Positions 11,901-23,736 of a stretch of DNA of 64,000 nt are shown here, piece after piece (the first letter of the stretch is position 1; every line of letters begins with the position of its first letter). The notes under the pieces were generated by a model that was given only the letters and a program-made list of their open reading frames with translations, was not told the origin of the DNA and ran no database searches. Source of the DNA: Paragonimus westermani. Its lineage: Eukaryota; Platyhelminthes; Trematoda; Plagiorchiida; Troglotrematidae. Where the stretch lies: NCBI GenBank assembly GCA_008508345.1, contig QNGE01000297.1, positions 98,445-162,444 of the forward strand, read 5' to 3'. A program made the translations under genes and the position numbers.

Positions 11901-14900
11901 TTTTTCTGTACATGCATGTCATATCTACAGGATTCAAACGCAGCGTCGCAAAACATTTATAAACAGAAGCTGTCTTCCCGTCGAACCCGGTCAGCCATCG
12001 TTTGTCTGTGCATATAGCTAAGTGATCATGTGACCCCTGTTCTGTTGTTGAAACGTGCGAATTCAGGTACCAAGCTGAGGCATGTGAATGTCAGCAAACC
12101 TGGTGCCGGTCCGGTATGGCAAACAGGATCGGTAACATTCCAGCTTTCAGCGTTTTTTCTCTCACTCATTCGAGCGTGGTTTGAAGATGTTTGTTTATTC
12201 ATTTACATCTGATTAACATGTCAGTCATAAGCGCATGGAACTGTTCTCATAACACGGTGAGAAAATTTAACAGGCCTTCAAACAGACTTCTCATAATGCG
12301 TAGCCCCACCTGCACCGTTTTTCCGCCAACCACTGATCGGCTGGTACTTGTTTTCGATGCCGTCTTAACCAAGATTTACATCACTTCTCAAATGTTACCA
12401 TCTTTTCATGCATCTATATTAGTGTATGATTAGGGATAATGCACAGCCGGAAGTGATAGTAATGATTAAGACCTAAAAAAGAACCTAACAACACAGCGAC
12501 GATCGATTTATACAGATATTTGTCTTGTATATACCTTTTGCGAAACATATTCGTCCTTCGGTGCTAAGCCTCAATTTAGCAATCCACACTTGATGTATTG
12601 CTTGTTTCGATTCATCAGCTATCACTAGTTGTGGCGTACTTTGCTACCAGCAGTACAATCCTTCTCTTCACGAGGGATATTCGTATAACCGGGATTAAAC
12701 TCGTAACACTGAAGGCTACCTATTCGAACATGCTTCGGACAACCTTCGCCTTGTAATTCCCTGCAGCGATAAAGTCCGTTAGTGTGTAATGGTGATTTCA
12801 GCGTGAACACTGAAAAACGTTTATCTCATATCTGGTCATTACTGTTGTATTGTTTATCAGTAGAGGTTGGTAACCTCAAGTGTACTGCATGCATGCAACA
12901 AGTGGATGGTGTGGTAAAGTGACAACATTGGTTTTCTCCATCGTTCTTGCCTCAGTCCGTAAAGCACCAACGTACACACAGTGTACCTGCCTAAAGTGGC
13001 AGCCTCGTCAAATACTTTAAAACCTAAGTGCATAACCTTGATCAGGGGAAGAACGATTTGCATTTAACCCACCTGTAAGTGCTGACCACACACAACTGTT
13101 ACTTAGATTTACTCGTTCTCGCAAATTGAAGAACTGTCAAATAGAATTTCAAGCGGCGGTTGTGACGCTTTGTTCACAACTGGTTTGGACACAGGAGCGT
13201 ACTGAAAAACGCAAGCTATTGTCAAATGCATTATCATGCAAGGTTCAACTTGCCTATCTAAGGACTTCCAGACTACTGTGGTCGGGTTATTTTGGACCAC
13301 GTAGGTTTGTCTACACATGCGAACTGAAGGCACATGCGGATTTCCGGATCACTTCCTCTATCTGAGTCTCCTCGGATTATACTTTGGTCACACAGTTTAC
13401 ACCAGTCAAAAATACTTTGACTTGTTCCGTGCACCCACCAAATAGTGATACGCACTCTTCGCGAGTATGCAACTTCAGTCTAGACGTGAAGGTTGGTTCG
13501 GCACAGTTAAACACCAGTAACAATCAAGCATAACTTACTCTGTCCAATCGATGAATCAGTTAAGCTGCTTCGCTGCCGTGAGCCTCGAGTTCGCGTGTAA
13601 CTGCGGTCGTATATCATGGAGTCGATTCTGTTTTAGTGGTGTAAATTGCCGACACACCAAACATGAACATCATGGCCACAAACTTTCATTTGGGACGCAT
13701 AGTACTCCGGAACTATGCTCTGTCGATAGTAAAGGCAGATTTAACTCGAGTACGCTACTGAAACTGAACATCTGCTGTCTTTCGTATAGAACTGCTTTCA
13801 CCTACAGGCAACGCGTCAAATTTCGGATGAAAAAGTGCCGAACACGTTGATCAGACTAATCGGAAAATCCTCAGTTCGACACCTTATACAGTTTACATTC
13901 AGTTGCCAAAGTTAGGAAGATTTCAAAAGAAGTCTTCATAAGTTTCAGCAGCCCCAAAAATGATTGACTGGCTGAGGAATAATATGTTAGAAGAATCTTG
14001 CAAATATTAATTTCAGTTTAACTCAAAGTGAATACAAGAACCGGATCCCTTAACTCGCGTGAAGTTGCGCTGAATAGGCTACCACATTCCGGTCAAAACT
14101 AACGTGAATGCAAGACGAAACAGAGTGCTACAAGATGACAACTCACTTGCGAGTCAATTTTGGTGTTTGTCTTAGACTCGACGGATTCCATCGATCAGTG
14201 TTGATATTCTGATCATTTATAACTACTACGGAACCGGTGATATGTCTTCGGCACGTTTTTACTAATGTGTATATTACTAGTTAGGCCAGCATGGTGTGTG
14301 AAATCACAATCTATCCAGGGTGTTGAGACAGTCGGAGTTTCTGTTTGACTACGGACTGCAGTAAGTCTGAGACAGGCCGTAAAAGTGACTTGTGAATTTG
14401 TCACTATCTTTTAGATTCAGTGTCTGCCGTTCCCATAGTACAATGTGGTCCTGGCTTATCAGGTACTCTCATAGAATGTTCGGTAACAACGACAAAAACG
14501 GTTACGCCTCCGGTGGGTTTCGATCGCTAAACGCGACACAGCAACGTCACCATAATTTATGAACCGGATCGTGTGCAGGTTTACAACCAAAAGACAGATT
14601 ACTTACGTAAGTTCGGGAGTTGATTATCGGTGTGGTGTCCAATGCCGAGCCAGAGTTTTCGTCAGTGTAACTGACATGCATTAGCATGGTGTTTGGTAGC
14701 ATAGTGATCCTACAGCGCACCTTATTGGACTGACTGATGGTCAGGATAAGTTAAACTACCAAGCATTTACGAGGGAGTCGCCATCCTAAAAGGTCGCTAC
14801 ACTACGAACAACTTGCTGTCTCTCCTCGGCGATAACTTAAAGGAATATTTCCAGGTAATTCCATCCCGCTGAATACACATTGCGACTTTTTGAGCTGTGT

Positions 14901-17570
14901 CAATTACAGTCGTATTCTGTCTTACTTCTGGTGGCCATCACAAGGATTTACTGGTCTGTTTGAATTCAACCAAAAGGTCAGTGCACACAGATCGTTCATT
15001 GCCTCCTAAATGCATATCAATATCAGACAAGCCGTAAACATTGCACCGCCTTCGGTTTCCTCGTGAATCACAGATATTCCGACCTGTGTGATGACCAGAT
15101 GTAATCTAATGTTAGAACTTACGTGCTGGCGTCCGGTTTCGTGCGTGGGTTGGCGTACGGATAAGGGGATTATTGATATCAACTCTCCGGAAAGTGCAGT
15201 CGTTGCCGTTCTACTTCCATTTGCCTGTTGGGGGTGGTGTGATGTGCACCTGTGTCCAGATCAGAAAGTCCACAGACCGGATGATCCTGATACAAGTGGG
15301 GATCGAGATGGGACACATTTGTGCACACGGTTTGTTTGTTTATTTATGCACGTACGTTTGGAGGCCAGCCCAGCCTTCAGTGTCACTGGTATGGGTCTTA
15401 CTGACTTGTCATCACGTGATCCATCGTCTCGTGCTAGCAGATGGGGTGAGGAATTGGCGGGATAATTCACGAACTTTCCACAGCCAAACAATCGTCCCTA
15501 TTAGACAAAATGCATCATTGATTACTAGGCCACACTAGGCCTAGATGTTTATCCGGTTTATACAATTATTCAATTGAGGATCATTGATAACGATAGGATA
15601 CTGGGACTCTGTACAGTAGTGAGTTGTTAGATTACTTATTGTTAAAGGAAATGTTTACTTTTTCGCTTGTGATGGGGGGCCCAAACCCCATTCTATTCGT
15701 CCGTTCCAATATTTCCCTAGGTAATGGTTACGTGGGTTGCTCTCACGTAATGTTATTCCCCGTTGGCATGTGCGCTGTTATCCTCGCCAACAGATGGAGC
15801 GTGAGTTGGGCGATTGCTAGGGTGGGTCGATGAGTGAGTGATAGGCGGTTGAATGAAAGGTTATCGTCCACAGAATCAGTATCCCCGGCGGGCAGGAACG
15901 GCGTTCAGCTCATGTCCACCACAATTATATTGTTGCTGAGATTGAACAAGTTCAGTGAGTCATCGTGACAGTTGCAGACGGATGCTTGTGTTGCTTACCC
16001 TTAACCGTGTTTCTGTCTGTGTTCCAGCAACTGTCGTTCTCTGAGTTTGTTCATTTACACCTAAACACTCAGTCAGCTAGTGTCATATGATATTTGTCGG
16101 TAAGCCGGTATCCAGTGGGTCACTTATTCTGTATAGTCTGACTGAAACCATCTCATTATTGGGTACCCTGGATGGTCGTGTTTTCCGAATGCCGGACGGT
16201 GTAGATTTTACTCAAAGCTGATGTAGGTATTTTCCACGCATTTGACGACTTTTCTCGCAGTCTGGAAGTGCCAACCACTCGTGGACGACTCGGGCGTGGT
16301 TTTCGAAGTCCATGCATTTCACATAACATACCTCTACTTGGAGTATAGTACCAACGGATTGTTGACTGTCTGATTTTTGCTGTTTAGTGGAGCAGTCGGT
16401 CTGTAAGAAATAACTTTGCAGGTCATAGAACTACTCAGTGTTTAACCGGCGCGTTAACTGTGTTGCAGTGTGTTGCACTTTCCAAACTCCCTCTGAGTTG
16501 GCGGAATTCCCTACTAAAGCAGGTCTGGGCTAAACGTTTGCTACACTACTTTCAATTGTTTATCAGCCCCAGCCATATTTACTACTTAAGCACCGAACCT
16601 CCAGGATGTGAATCAGTTGCTTCTGTTCCGTTATTGTATGATACGTTAGTGCACGACCAATACCGGAGGAGCCTGCTCAACCCACCACTTTTATCAGCCA
16701 CGTTCTGGTTGATTTGACTGCAAATGTTGCCAGCAATGCCCACGAGTGTGCTCACCAAGTGGGATTTGGGCACCGCTGTAGAGCCTGTGTTCCAGTCGAA
16801 CAACTAATGTCCAACTTCTGACTTTCACGAACCACCTGTTTGGATGGTGTGTGTGATCCCTTACATGTACCGAAATGATGATATCTGAAGTTTGGTCTCG
16901 TGATTCGGTACGCAGATGAATAACAGGGGAAGACGGGTGGAGAGTGAGAAAACCTGTTATATCGTAACGTGTGGGTTTTGACTTTATTTCCAAGTCATAT
17001 CAAGGTCAGATGTGATGGTTCATTCGTATCCGTTGCGTTCTGTTGTCTATATGTATTTGTCATCAACAAACGTGTTTTGCGAACTTTGTGACCATCCGCT
17101 TTCGAATTTAATTCATTGTTGCTGGTGTCGAATTCCTGTGGCTGCAGCTTCACATCGATGAGCATTCTTTATGCTTCAGAAAACACCTTCTCAGTACACC
17201 GTTGTTCTGGCAACGATGTAAATCGAATCGAACTGTAGCGCGTTTCGTTTGAAAACAATCGGGACTATCGATTGATCAGCTTTAGCATATTTGGGCTCAT
17301 TGGTCATGGTAATCGGAAATCCAGGTCATAGTGTGAAGAATGTATGCAGTGGGAGTGTGTGAACGTGCTCTGATGCCACGTCTCAAATCTATATATCTTT
17401 AACAAGAAGTACGCTGGCGGCTATCAAAACCCATTGAAAATTGACTTGATCCAATTGAATGGTGTACGATAGAAGGATTAACTGAACTCTAAAGTACGCT
17501 CTTCCTGGTGGTACTTCTCCTTTCGTAACTGAAAAATCTTTCTATTCGCGGCAGTGGCTTTGGTGGATTC

Positions 17571-17806
17571 CAGCGTAAACTGTTTGAGAAATCGTGCCGG
17601 TACAGTCGATCCCTTGAGTCATTTGGTGGATTCCATGAGACAGTAGGACGGGTGGGCAACATAGTCCAAATGTACCGTTTCCGAGCTCCTGGTGTGGCTT
17701 CGTAGCTCATCTGGTAGAGCGGTTGCCGTGTTGAGGAATGCTGTGTCTGTCGCTGGTTCGAATCCAGCTGAAGTCCTGACTTTTCACAGTTGGGTCTCAT
17801 CTGAAG
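17571..17806 (+). repeat. tRNA-derived SINE, copy 1
   Basis: The head region contains a tRNA-like unit at 17696-17776. It has a 7-bp acceptor stem GGCTTCG/TGAAGTC (with G-U pairs), a D arm GCTC/GAGC, and a T arm GCTGG-TTCGAAT-CCAGC. RNA polymerase III box A is TAGCTCATCTGG (17703-17714) and box B is GGTTCGAATCC (17755-17765). The 31 nt between D and T arms do not fold into a normal anticodon arm, so this is a SINE promoter and not a tRNA gene. The flanks (ATTTGGTGGATTCC, GGGTGGGCAACA, CTTTTCACAGTTG) recur in copy 2. The minus-strand open frame over it (17489-17800) is a by-product and not a gene. Confidence 0.75.
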
Positions 17807-17910
17807 AATATTTACCTACTTCTTTTTAACAACCAGCGACGCGATAAGCGTTTAGATTACGCTACAGATATGTTACCTTGTGCACTCAGTGACTGTAGAT
17901 TGATGTCTAC

Positions 17911-18136
17911 CAGTGTGAACTGATTGTGAAATCCTATCGGCTTAGTCGAATCCCTGGATTATTTGGTGTATTCCATATGAGACAGTGGGAAGGGTGGGCA
18001 ACAGCGTCCAAATCTAAGACTTTCGGGTCCCCGGTGTAAATTCACAGCTCAGCTGGTAGTGCGTTTGCTGCGTTTCTGCCGCTGGACCGAATCCAGCCGA
18101 AACCGTGACTTTTCACAGTTGTGTCTCTTCTAAACT
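17911..18136 (+). repeat. tRNA-derived SINE, copy 2 (diverged)
   Basis: This parallels copy 1 from CCAGTGTGAACTG through GGGTGGGCAACAG, box A CAGCTCAGCTGG (18045-18056) and a decayed box B GGACCGAATCC (18083-18093), to CTTTTCACAGTTG. It lies about 340 bp downstream of copy 1 in the same orientation. It has several indels, including a shorter D-to-T spacer, and its box B has lost TTC. The tRNA-like fold is weaker than in copy 1, so this looks like an older or more damaged copy. Confidence 0.7.
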
Positions 18137-21100
18137 ATCAAATCTGTTAAATCACCTATTAGTAATGTCTTTGATGGTATATATCCGTTGGCAGCCCAGA
18201 GGGTGGTGAAAAAGTCTGAACAACCATGACAACAATGCAATATCGAGTGAAGTATGGGCGGGATGGAGCACTGTTCCTCATAAAGATCCAAGAAGTCACT
18301 ACCGCAGCACTCACAAAACACAAATCGGGACGGTCGTGATACGCTGTTTGGCCATTGACGTCGTCAATAGGACCAGATTGTCTTCTCGAATGTCTGACAG
18401 TTCAGCTGACAAGTGACTTAGTAGGTAGCACAGCAACCGACATCTTGTGATGTAAGGTTTCACATCACCATGGTTGTCAAGCTGGCGAAGCCGAGAGCCG
18501 TATGTTACATAATTGCGTCAAACGGTTCTGAACTGAAGGGTCATTAAGTGGCCAGATTGACTTCCGGAGGTGTCAAGTGAATAACGCGAGTTCGTGGCCA
18601 CCGTAGGACCTGGGCACATTTTTTCCGAGCACACAACTGTGGGTTGCGCAACCGATTTCCGATAGCTTCCAGAGTAGCCGGAATACGACGTTTGACTCCT
18701 TCGGATTGACGACTGGGTAAGCGGTACATGGACTGAAAAGCCGTTTCCGGTGAGACTTGGTGCCCTGAGTCAACGAACTGCGCTAGAATCGTACTTGAAA
18801 TCGACCTTACGTCGTCCTTGATCAGCCATGTGGGGGTGGTGTTTATGTATCCTCAGAACCGTCCGAAGTAATTGCGTGACAAATTGTTCTTGAATATGCG
18901 CACCTGACAACCGCGATGACGTGAAGTGTGGCGAAAATGACTAACCGAAATTAAACTGTTCGCCAAACCACTTTTTATTTCTGATGAACTCATGGGACCG
19001 TTCGAAACCTTGTGATGTGTGTAACCGATGTGCTTACTTTGAACCTGTCTCACAGATGCGTTGCTGGACACCTTTTGACAGACGGCGGAGCGTGCACCAT
19101 ATGTAGACCTGATATTTAATCTGAATGGACAGTATGATTTTACACAATGTACGAACATCAGTTGAATAGCAACTTTAAGCGGGGATTTGCTAGACTCCAT
19201 TAGGTTTCGTGTCACTTCTTTATGCCATTATTTTCAACAACAGAATACTTCTAACTGAATACCAATCAGTATTATCTTAGTCGATATTTTATCGGCAGGT
19301 GACAAACCGTCGACGGACTTCGTGATTTAACCCTCGTAGAGGTTTCTTATTATATCACCCATGTGGACACAATTTATGAGTTGGAGGATACCACACGGGT
19401 TCTATCCAGATGACCTAATTGCTGGTGGTTCATAGGAATGAATAGATCGTTGGACTGAACTGCACGAGACTGGACAAATCAATGCATCCAGCCAACCTTT
19501 GACTTAACAAAGCACATCAAAAGTTACGTTTGAACCAAATATTTCAATTAAGCTCATGCTTCAAGTGCTATATAATTCGGCTGTTTTTCGGTTTGATTGA
19601 ATCTGTCATTTCTTGAATCCATTGGAGTTTGTGAATTTATTCCACATTGAGCCTGAGTCCCAACCCGCAGATGCTCTATGCGTATATGGTAACAAATAGT
19701 CTGTTAAACAACTTAATCTATCGTGATTGTGCTGACATTTCGCGGATGTCAGTGAGCCCACTGCTACCCTTTCTCGGATTGTCCGGATACACGATGATTC
19801 ATAGCTATATTTTCGGACTAGTTTTTGGTCAGCATTAGCTTTGTTGTCCCCCTTAGTAGCTAACCTATCAGGACCGATACGGTCTTTTTCCGAGCTCTGT
19901 TGGTTATGAACTCATGGGTGATGAGTCATTTCCGAAATTGTTATGTGGTTATGCCCATCCGATTGGTTGTGCCGTTTGTGTATCAGCTTTTGTTTCCCCT
20001 CCCATCTGGGCTTTGACAAATTCCGGATGCTTTAATTACGGCGGTGCTCTCCACCGCCTGTCTAACCGGAAGTCTTAAGGTTCTATCGGCAATATGTCAG
20101 GCCTACTTGACTGCGTTGTGTCAAACTGATTTGCACAAAGCCATGTACACTGATTTGACTCACCGGCACTGATGGGCATATCGTAGTGCCTCGATGGTAT
20201 ACAGTATTATGACAACAGCACACTGTTTAACCGACCATCAGCTGTACATGAATAGTTGCCAAACGTCGTGATTTGAACTGGCTCTTATTCGGATCGCTTT
20301 TCACCGCGAACATGAAAATGCGATCAGACCACATGAACTGATTACTGATAGAGGTACATATGATAAAGAGAAATATAATGAAAACGGCAACTGAATTCAC
20401 GCCTGGTTGATCGGAGGATTTTTGTTAAGATGGCATAATGCAAGGTTACCCAATAAACTAGCTCATTTCGCCCATGAAAAACCGTAATATTCATAATTAT
20501 GGATGTCGAGTAGTTCTAGGAATCGTACTTGAATTCAAACCTTCCGGCTTTGCAACGAGAAGACCTCGAACTGGTAGCAACAAGCAGGTTTTAATCATTG
20601 TGCAAGATGACGGATTTGTGTACTGTATTAGCATTGTGGAGAAGAGTCCGGTGTTGATTGGCAACATCATATGCAACATCATATAATGCAATTTGATCGG
20701 TTCAATACAGAGCAAAGAACCTAGTGAATGACGGAAGATATGACACTGCAACTGTTTGCCCAATTCTGATGTTGTACCCTAAAGTGATGTTGGACTGGTC
20801 CGCGGCTAGACCGTCTATTTTGTCATGAACCAGATAAACGATGACTGGAATGTGTTTCACCACAATACCCTATAAATACTGCCTTCCTGCTTATTGATAC
20901 ATAACAAACGGCCACTGCCAAAGCGACTCATCACTCTCTTTGCAGGAAGCCGTTTCAATAACAGTGTCTTGTTCACAATCCTATATCCTCTTGGATTTGT
21001 CTTGTAACACTAGAAGACATCTCTGTGTTGCTTAACCCCATAATTCGACGTGGATTTAGAGTAAGCACATTATGTGGTCACTTACCATGTCCAAGGTCAA

Positions 21101-23382
21101 TCCTATGCAATCGTGGCCGCGATAGGTTGAATGAATGATCGTTTCGGTGGTTTTCTGGAGATACATATCACATTGATTGGTAAACAGGTAGTGGGTTATC
21201 TGTTTGTTTCGAAATGATAAGACGTGATACAATGAACGCCGAAGTTTCGTAGCTTACCCTAGCAACATGAAGGAGATGAACATCAGTCGATTAGCATAAT
21301 ATGGACATTTATGTAGAAATTAGCAGGGAAAGCGCATGAAAAAGTCATCATTGAATGAGGTCATTACGGTTTGACATTAGCTAGGACAAATCGTTTTCGG
21401 TAGACAAGGGACTGCCTCATGGTTACCTTAGTAAAATGATTACTGGTTGGGAACATGTGGCCTTATATCCCCGTTTATTACATTTACAATACCTCCATAA
21501 AGTGGTATACATCTTACTGTTTCGGCTGAAAACCGAGTAACTTCGATAATCTTCTGTCAAGACAACAACACATCCGGATGGTTTGCCACCTCAGTTTACC
21601 AGTCGACGTTGGGTGCGTCTACAGTCGGTCGTTTACACAGCGGTTCATTTGATTTGTCGTAACCGTTACTGTACAGCGTTGACCTTGGAGCACGCAGTGG
21701 TGAACATTTCAGCCGCACGCCAAATTATCAGATTGAGGAGCATGGCAACATGATCAGATGCCACAGAATGCACCATTGTGACTACAGCAGTCTAAACGAG
21801 GTAATTCTCTGTAAGGGCTGACTGAATAATGCCGGTGGAAGCTACTTCACCAATTGTGAGTGGGAGAACTAATTTTTTTGACCGGCGGAAAATGACACAT
21901 GAAACGGGAGCCCTGGATGTCCACTCCAATGAAGTTGAGCAAATCTTAGAGCGTCTCCACGCTTCTGAGTTTCCTGATCTCTGTTCCGAAGAGAGATTGA
22001 ATTGCGATATTCATTGGGCACACAGTACTGAAAAGAAACCTATACTTCCAGCTAACCCCGTTTGAACGCTTTTTAGGCGAATTTACTTTCTAATTGACTC
22101 ATTCGTGAGCTCAAACGAGACTAACTCTCGTTGTGTGAGGTGCAGGTCGGGTTGTGGACATCCTGAATATCCGTCATAGGTTACGCTTACTGCCCTGTCA
22201 ACGGTGTTTGGTGCGAACTGGCTCAACATGGTGAAGATGTTGTTCACCCCCTCTGCGTTGCCACTTTTAATCCGGTGTGTGTTCCTTTTGACCACCTACC
22301 AACCTCCCCGGTCTTCACAAATTAGGCTCCGGGCACACTCATATTCTACCACGTGTCCGGGATTAACCGCACCAACACTGCTAATGAGCACTTGATCGGC
22401 ATGACGACAGGCGTTTCTTGATTCAATCACCCTCTTTTTGGCCACTTTTGGCAATTCATTCGGACCGTGTTTACCGTGACCGCGTTTGCCTGAGCACCGG
22501 TGACTAATTGATCGATTTCGAGGCGCGCAGTCTAACCTGATCAGGTCAGGCATACATATTGTTTAAGGTCCCAAAAGCGGTGTCTGTAGGCGCCGAAAAA
22601 ATCGATTAAAAAATTGCATACGAATGCGCTGTGAAATGCTAAATGCATACACACCCTCGCACTAAACTACAACGGAACAAAAGCGAGTTAATCGAGATAT
22701 CGTCTGAATCCAAGATCTGTGAGTGATCTTCAAATCGCAACACTTCATAGTTTAACCTACTGATCAATGTAGCACACAAAGATGTCTCTTCGGCTATCTA
22801 AAAAATCCTTTTTTGGAAGACTGGTCCAGATATTATCTATTGATTTCAAAACTACGGTTGAGTCTTCTGCTTGACTGAAGGCACACGGTCCGTCGGGAAA
22901 ATGTCTTCCCGCCTAATCACAGACAGCTTTACCTCACCCTAACATAACGGCGGCCAACTGGTGCACACAGTGAGTCACCCTCAAATGTTCACCGTTGGGC
23001 CGCATGCTTGTGAGCCTCGGTTTGGCGACCATTCGGCTTTGGATTGAACGCTGACAGAGCAGATCACAACTGGATTCCCGGGATCGGTACTGTGTAACCA
23101 GTGATGTGGGCAACGATTTGTCAACAGTCTACCGCTGGAGCACATCTTGTCAAATAGAACACTGAACTGGAAATATATTAGGTTGTTTCGTTCAGATAAA
23201 CCAACCAATTACGCTGTACGCCTGTACATTATTTGTCATCGAACAAAGTGGCTGTGAGGGTTATTACGTTCGAGATATCCGACTGTTTGGCTAAACCGTG
23301 TGTATTTCTACAAACATGATGGTCTTCTGTGAATCGCCAGCGCTTAAACCAGTTTGGCTACGGTCTTACTGAAATAATCTGG

Positions 23383-23736
23383 CAACGTTGTCCAATATGA
23401 AATGTGAAACAATTGGTTCCCTCGAGCAGTTTGAACAAAGCAGATAGAACATGAAAACTGGTAGATGCAAGCATTTCTTATTGACTCATCAGTACCAAAC
23501 TTACAATAACACGGGTGGGTTTTTTTAAAAAAACAACAACAATCGATTTGAGGGGTGGAAAATCAATAAGCGAGTTAGGATAAGACAATAAGTCCAGGGA
23601 AGGGTCAGGTTCACGAACAGTTGTTTCTGAACACAGAGAGCTGGTTTGAGCCGATTAATTGCAACTGATGAGTCAATACGAAATGTTTGCATCTACCAGT
23701 TGTCATATTCTATCTGCTTTGTTCAACGTTGTCCAA
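23383..23736. repeat. 13-bp direct repeats flanking the foldback element
   Basis: CAACGTTGTCCAA occurs exactly at 23383-23395 and 23724-23736, bracketing the inverted-repeat element. It could be a target-site duplication or part of a longer flanking repeat. The right copy overlaps the last three bases of the right arm, and about 35 bp separate the left copy from the left arm. The element boundary is therefore not certain. Confidence 0.45.
23431..23726. mobile_element. Foldback/MITE-like element with 63-bp terminal inverted repeats
   Basis: The arms are 23431-23493 (starting TTGAACAAAGCAGATAGAA) and 23664-23726. By hand comparison they are reverse complements at 59 of 63 positions. The 170-bp interior contains a T7/A7 tract and no ORF of note. 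Long arms, small size and lack of coding capacity fit a non-autonomous DNA transposon (MITE) mobilised in trans. The transposase family cannot be named from the ends I can see. A deletion derivative lies at 8881-8953. Confidence 0.75.

Noticed and set aside
15088..15538. Two overlapping open frames of 125 and 121 codons in a somewhat GC-richer patch
   Set aside because: Neither frame has recognisable motifs; overlapping open frames in two registers point to low stop density from composition, not coding.
17696..17776. Possible tRNA gene
   Set aside because: Acceptor, D and T arms pair, but the 31-nt region between D and T arms gives no normal anticodon stem-loop, and the unit is embedded in a repeat with a second copy nearby.
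17489..17800. 103-codon minus-strand open frame
   Set aside because: It is the antisense translation of the tRNA-derived SINE copy; SINE-derived frames like this are commonly mis-annotated as hypothetical proteins.
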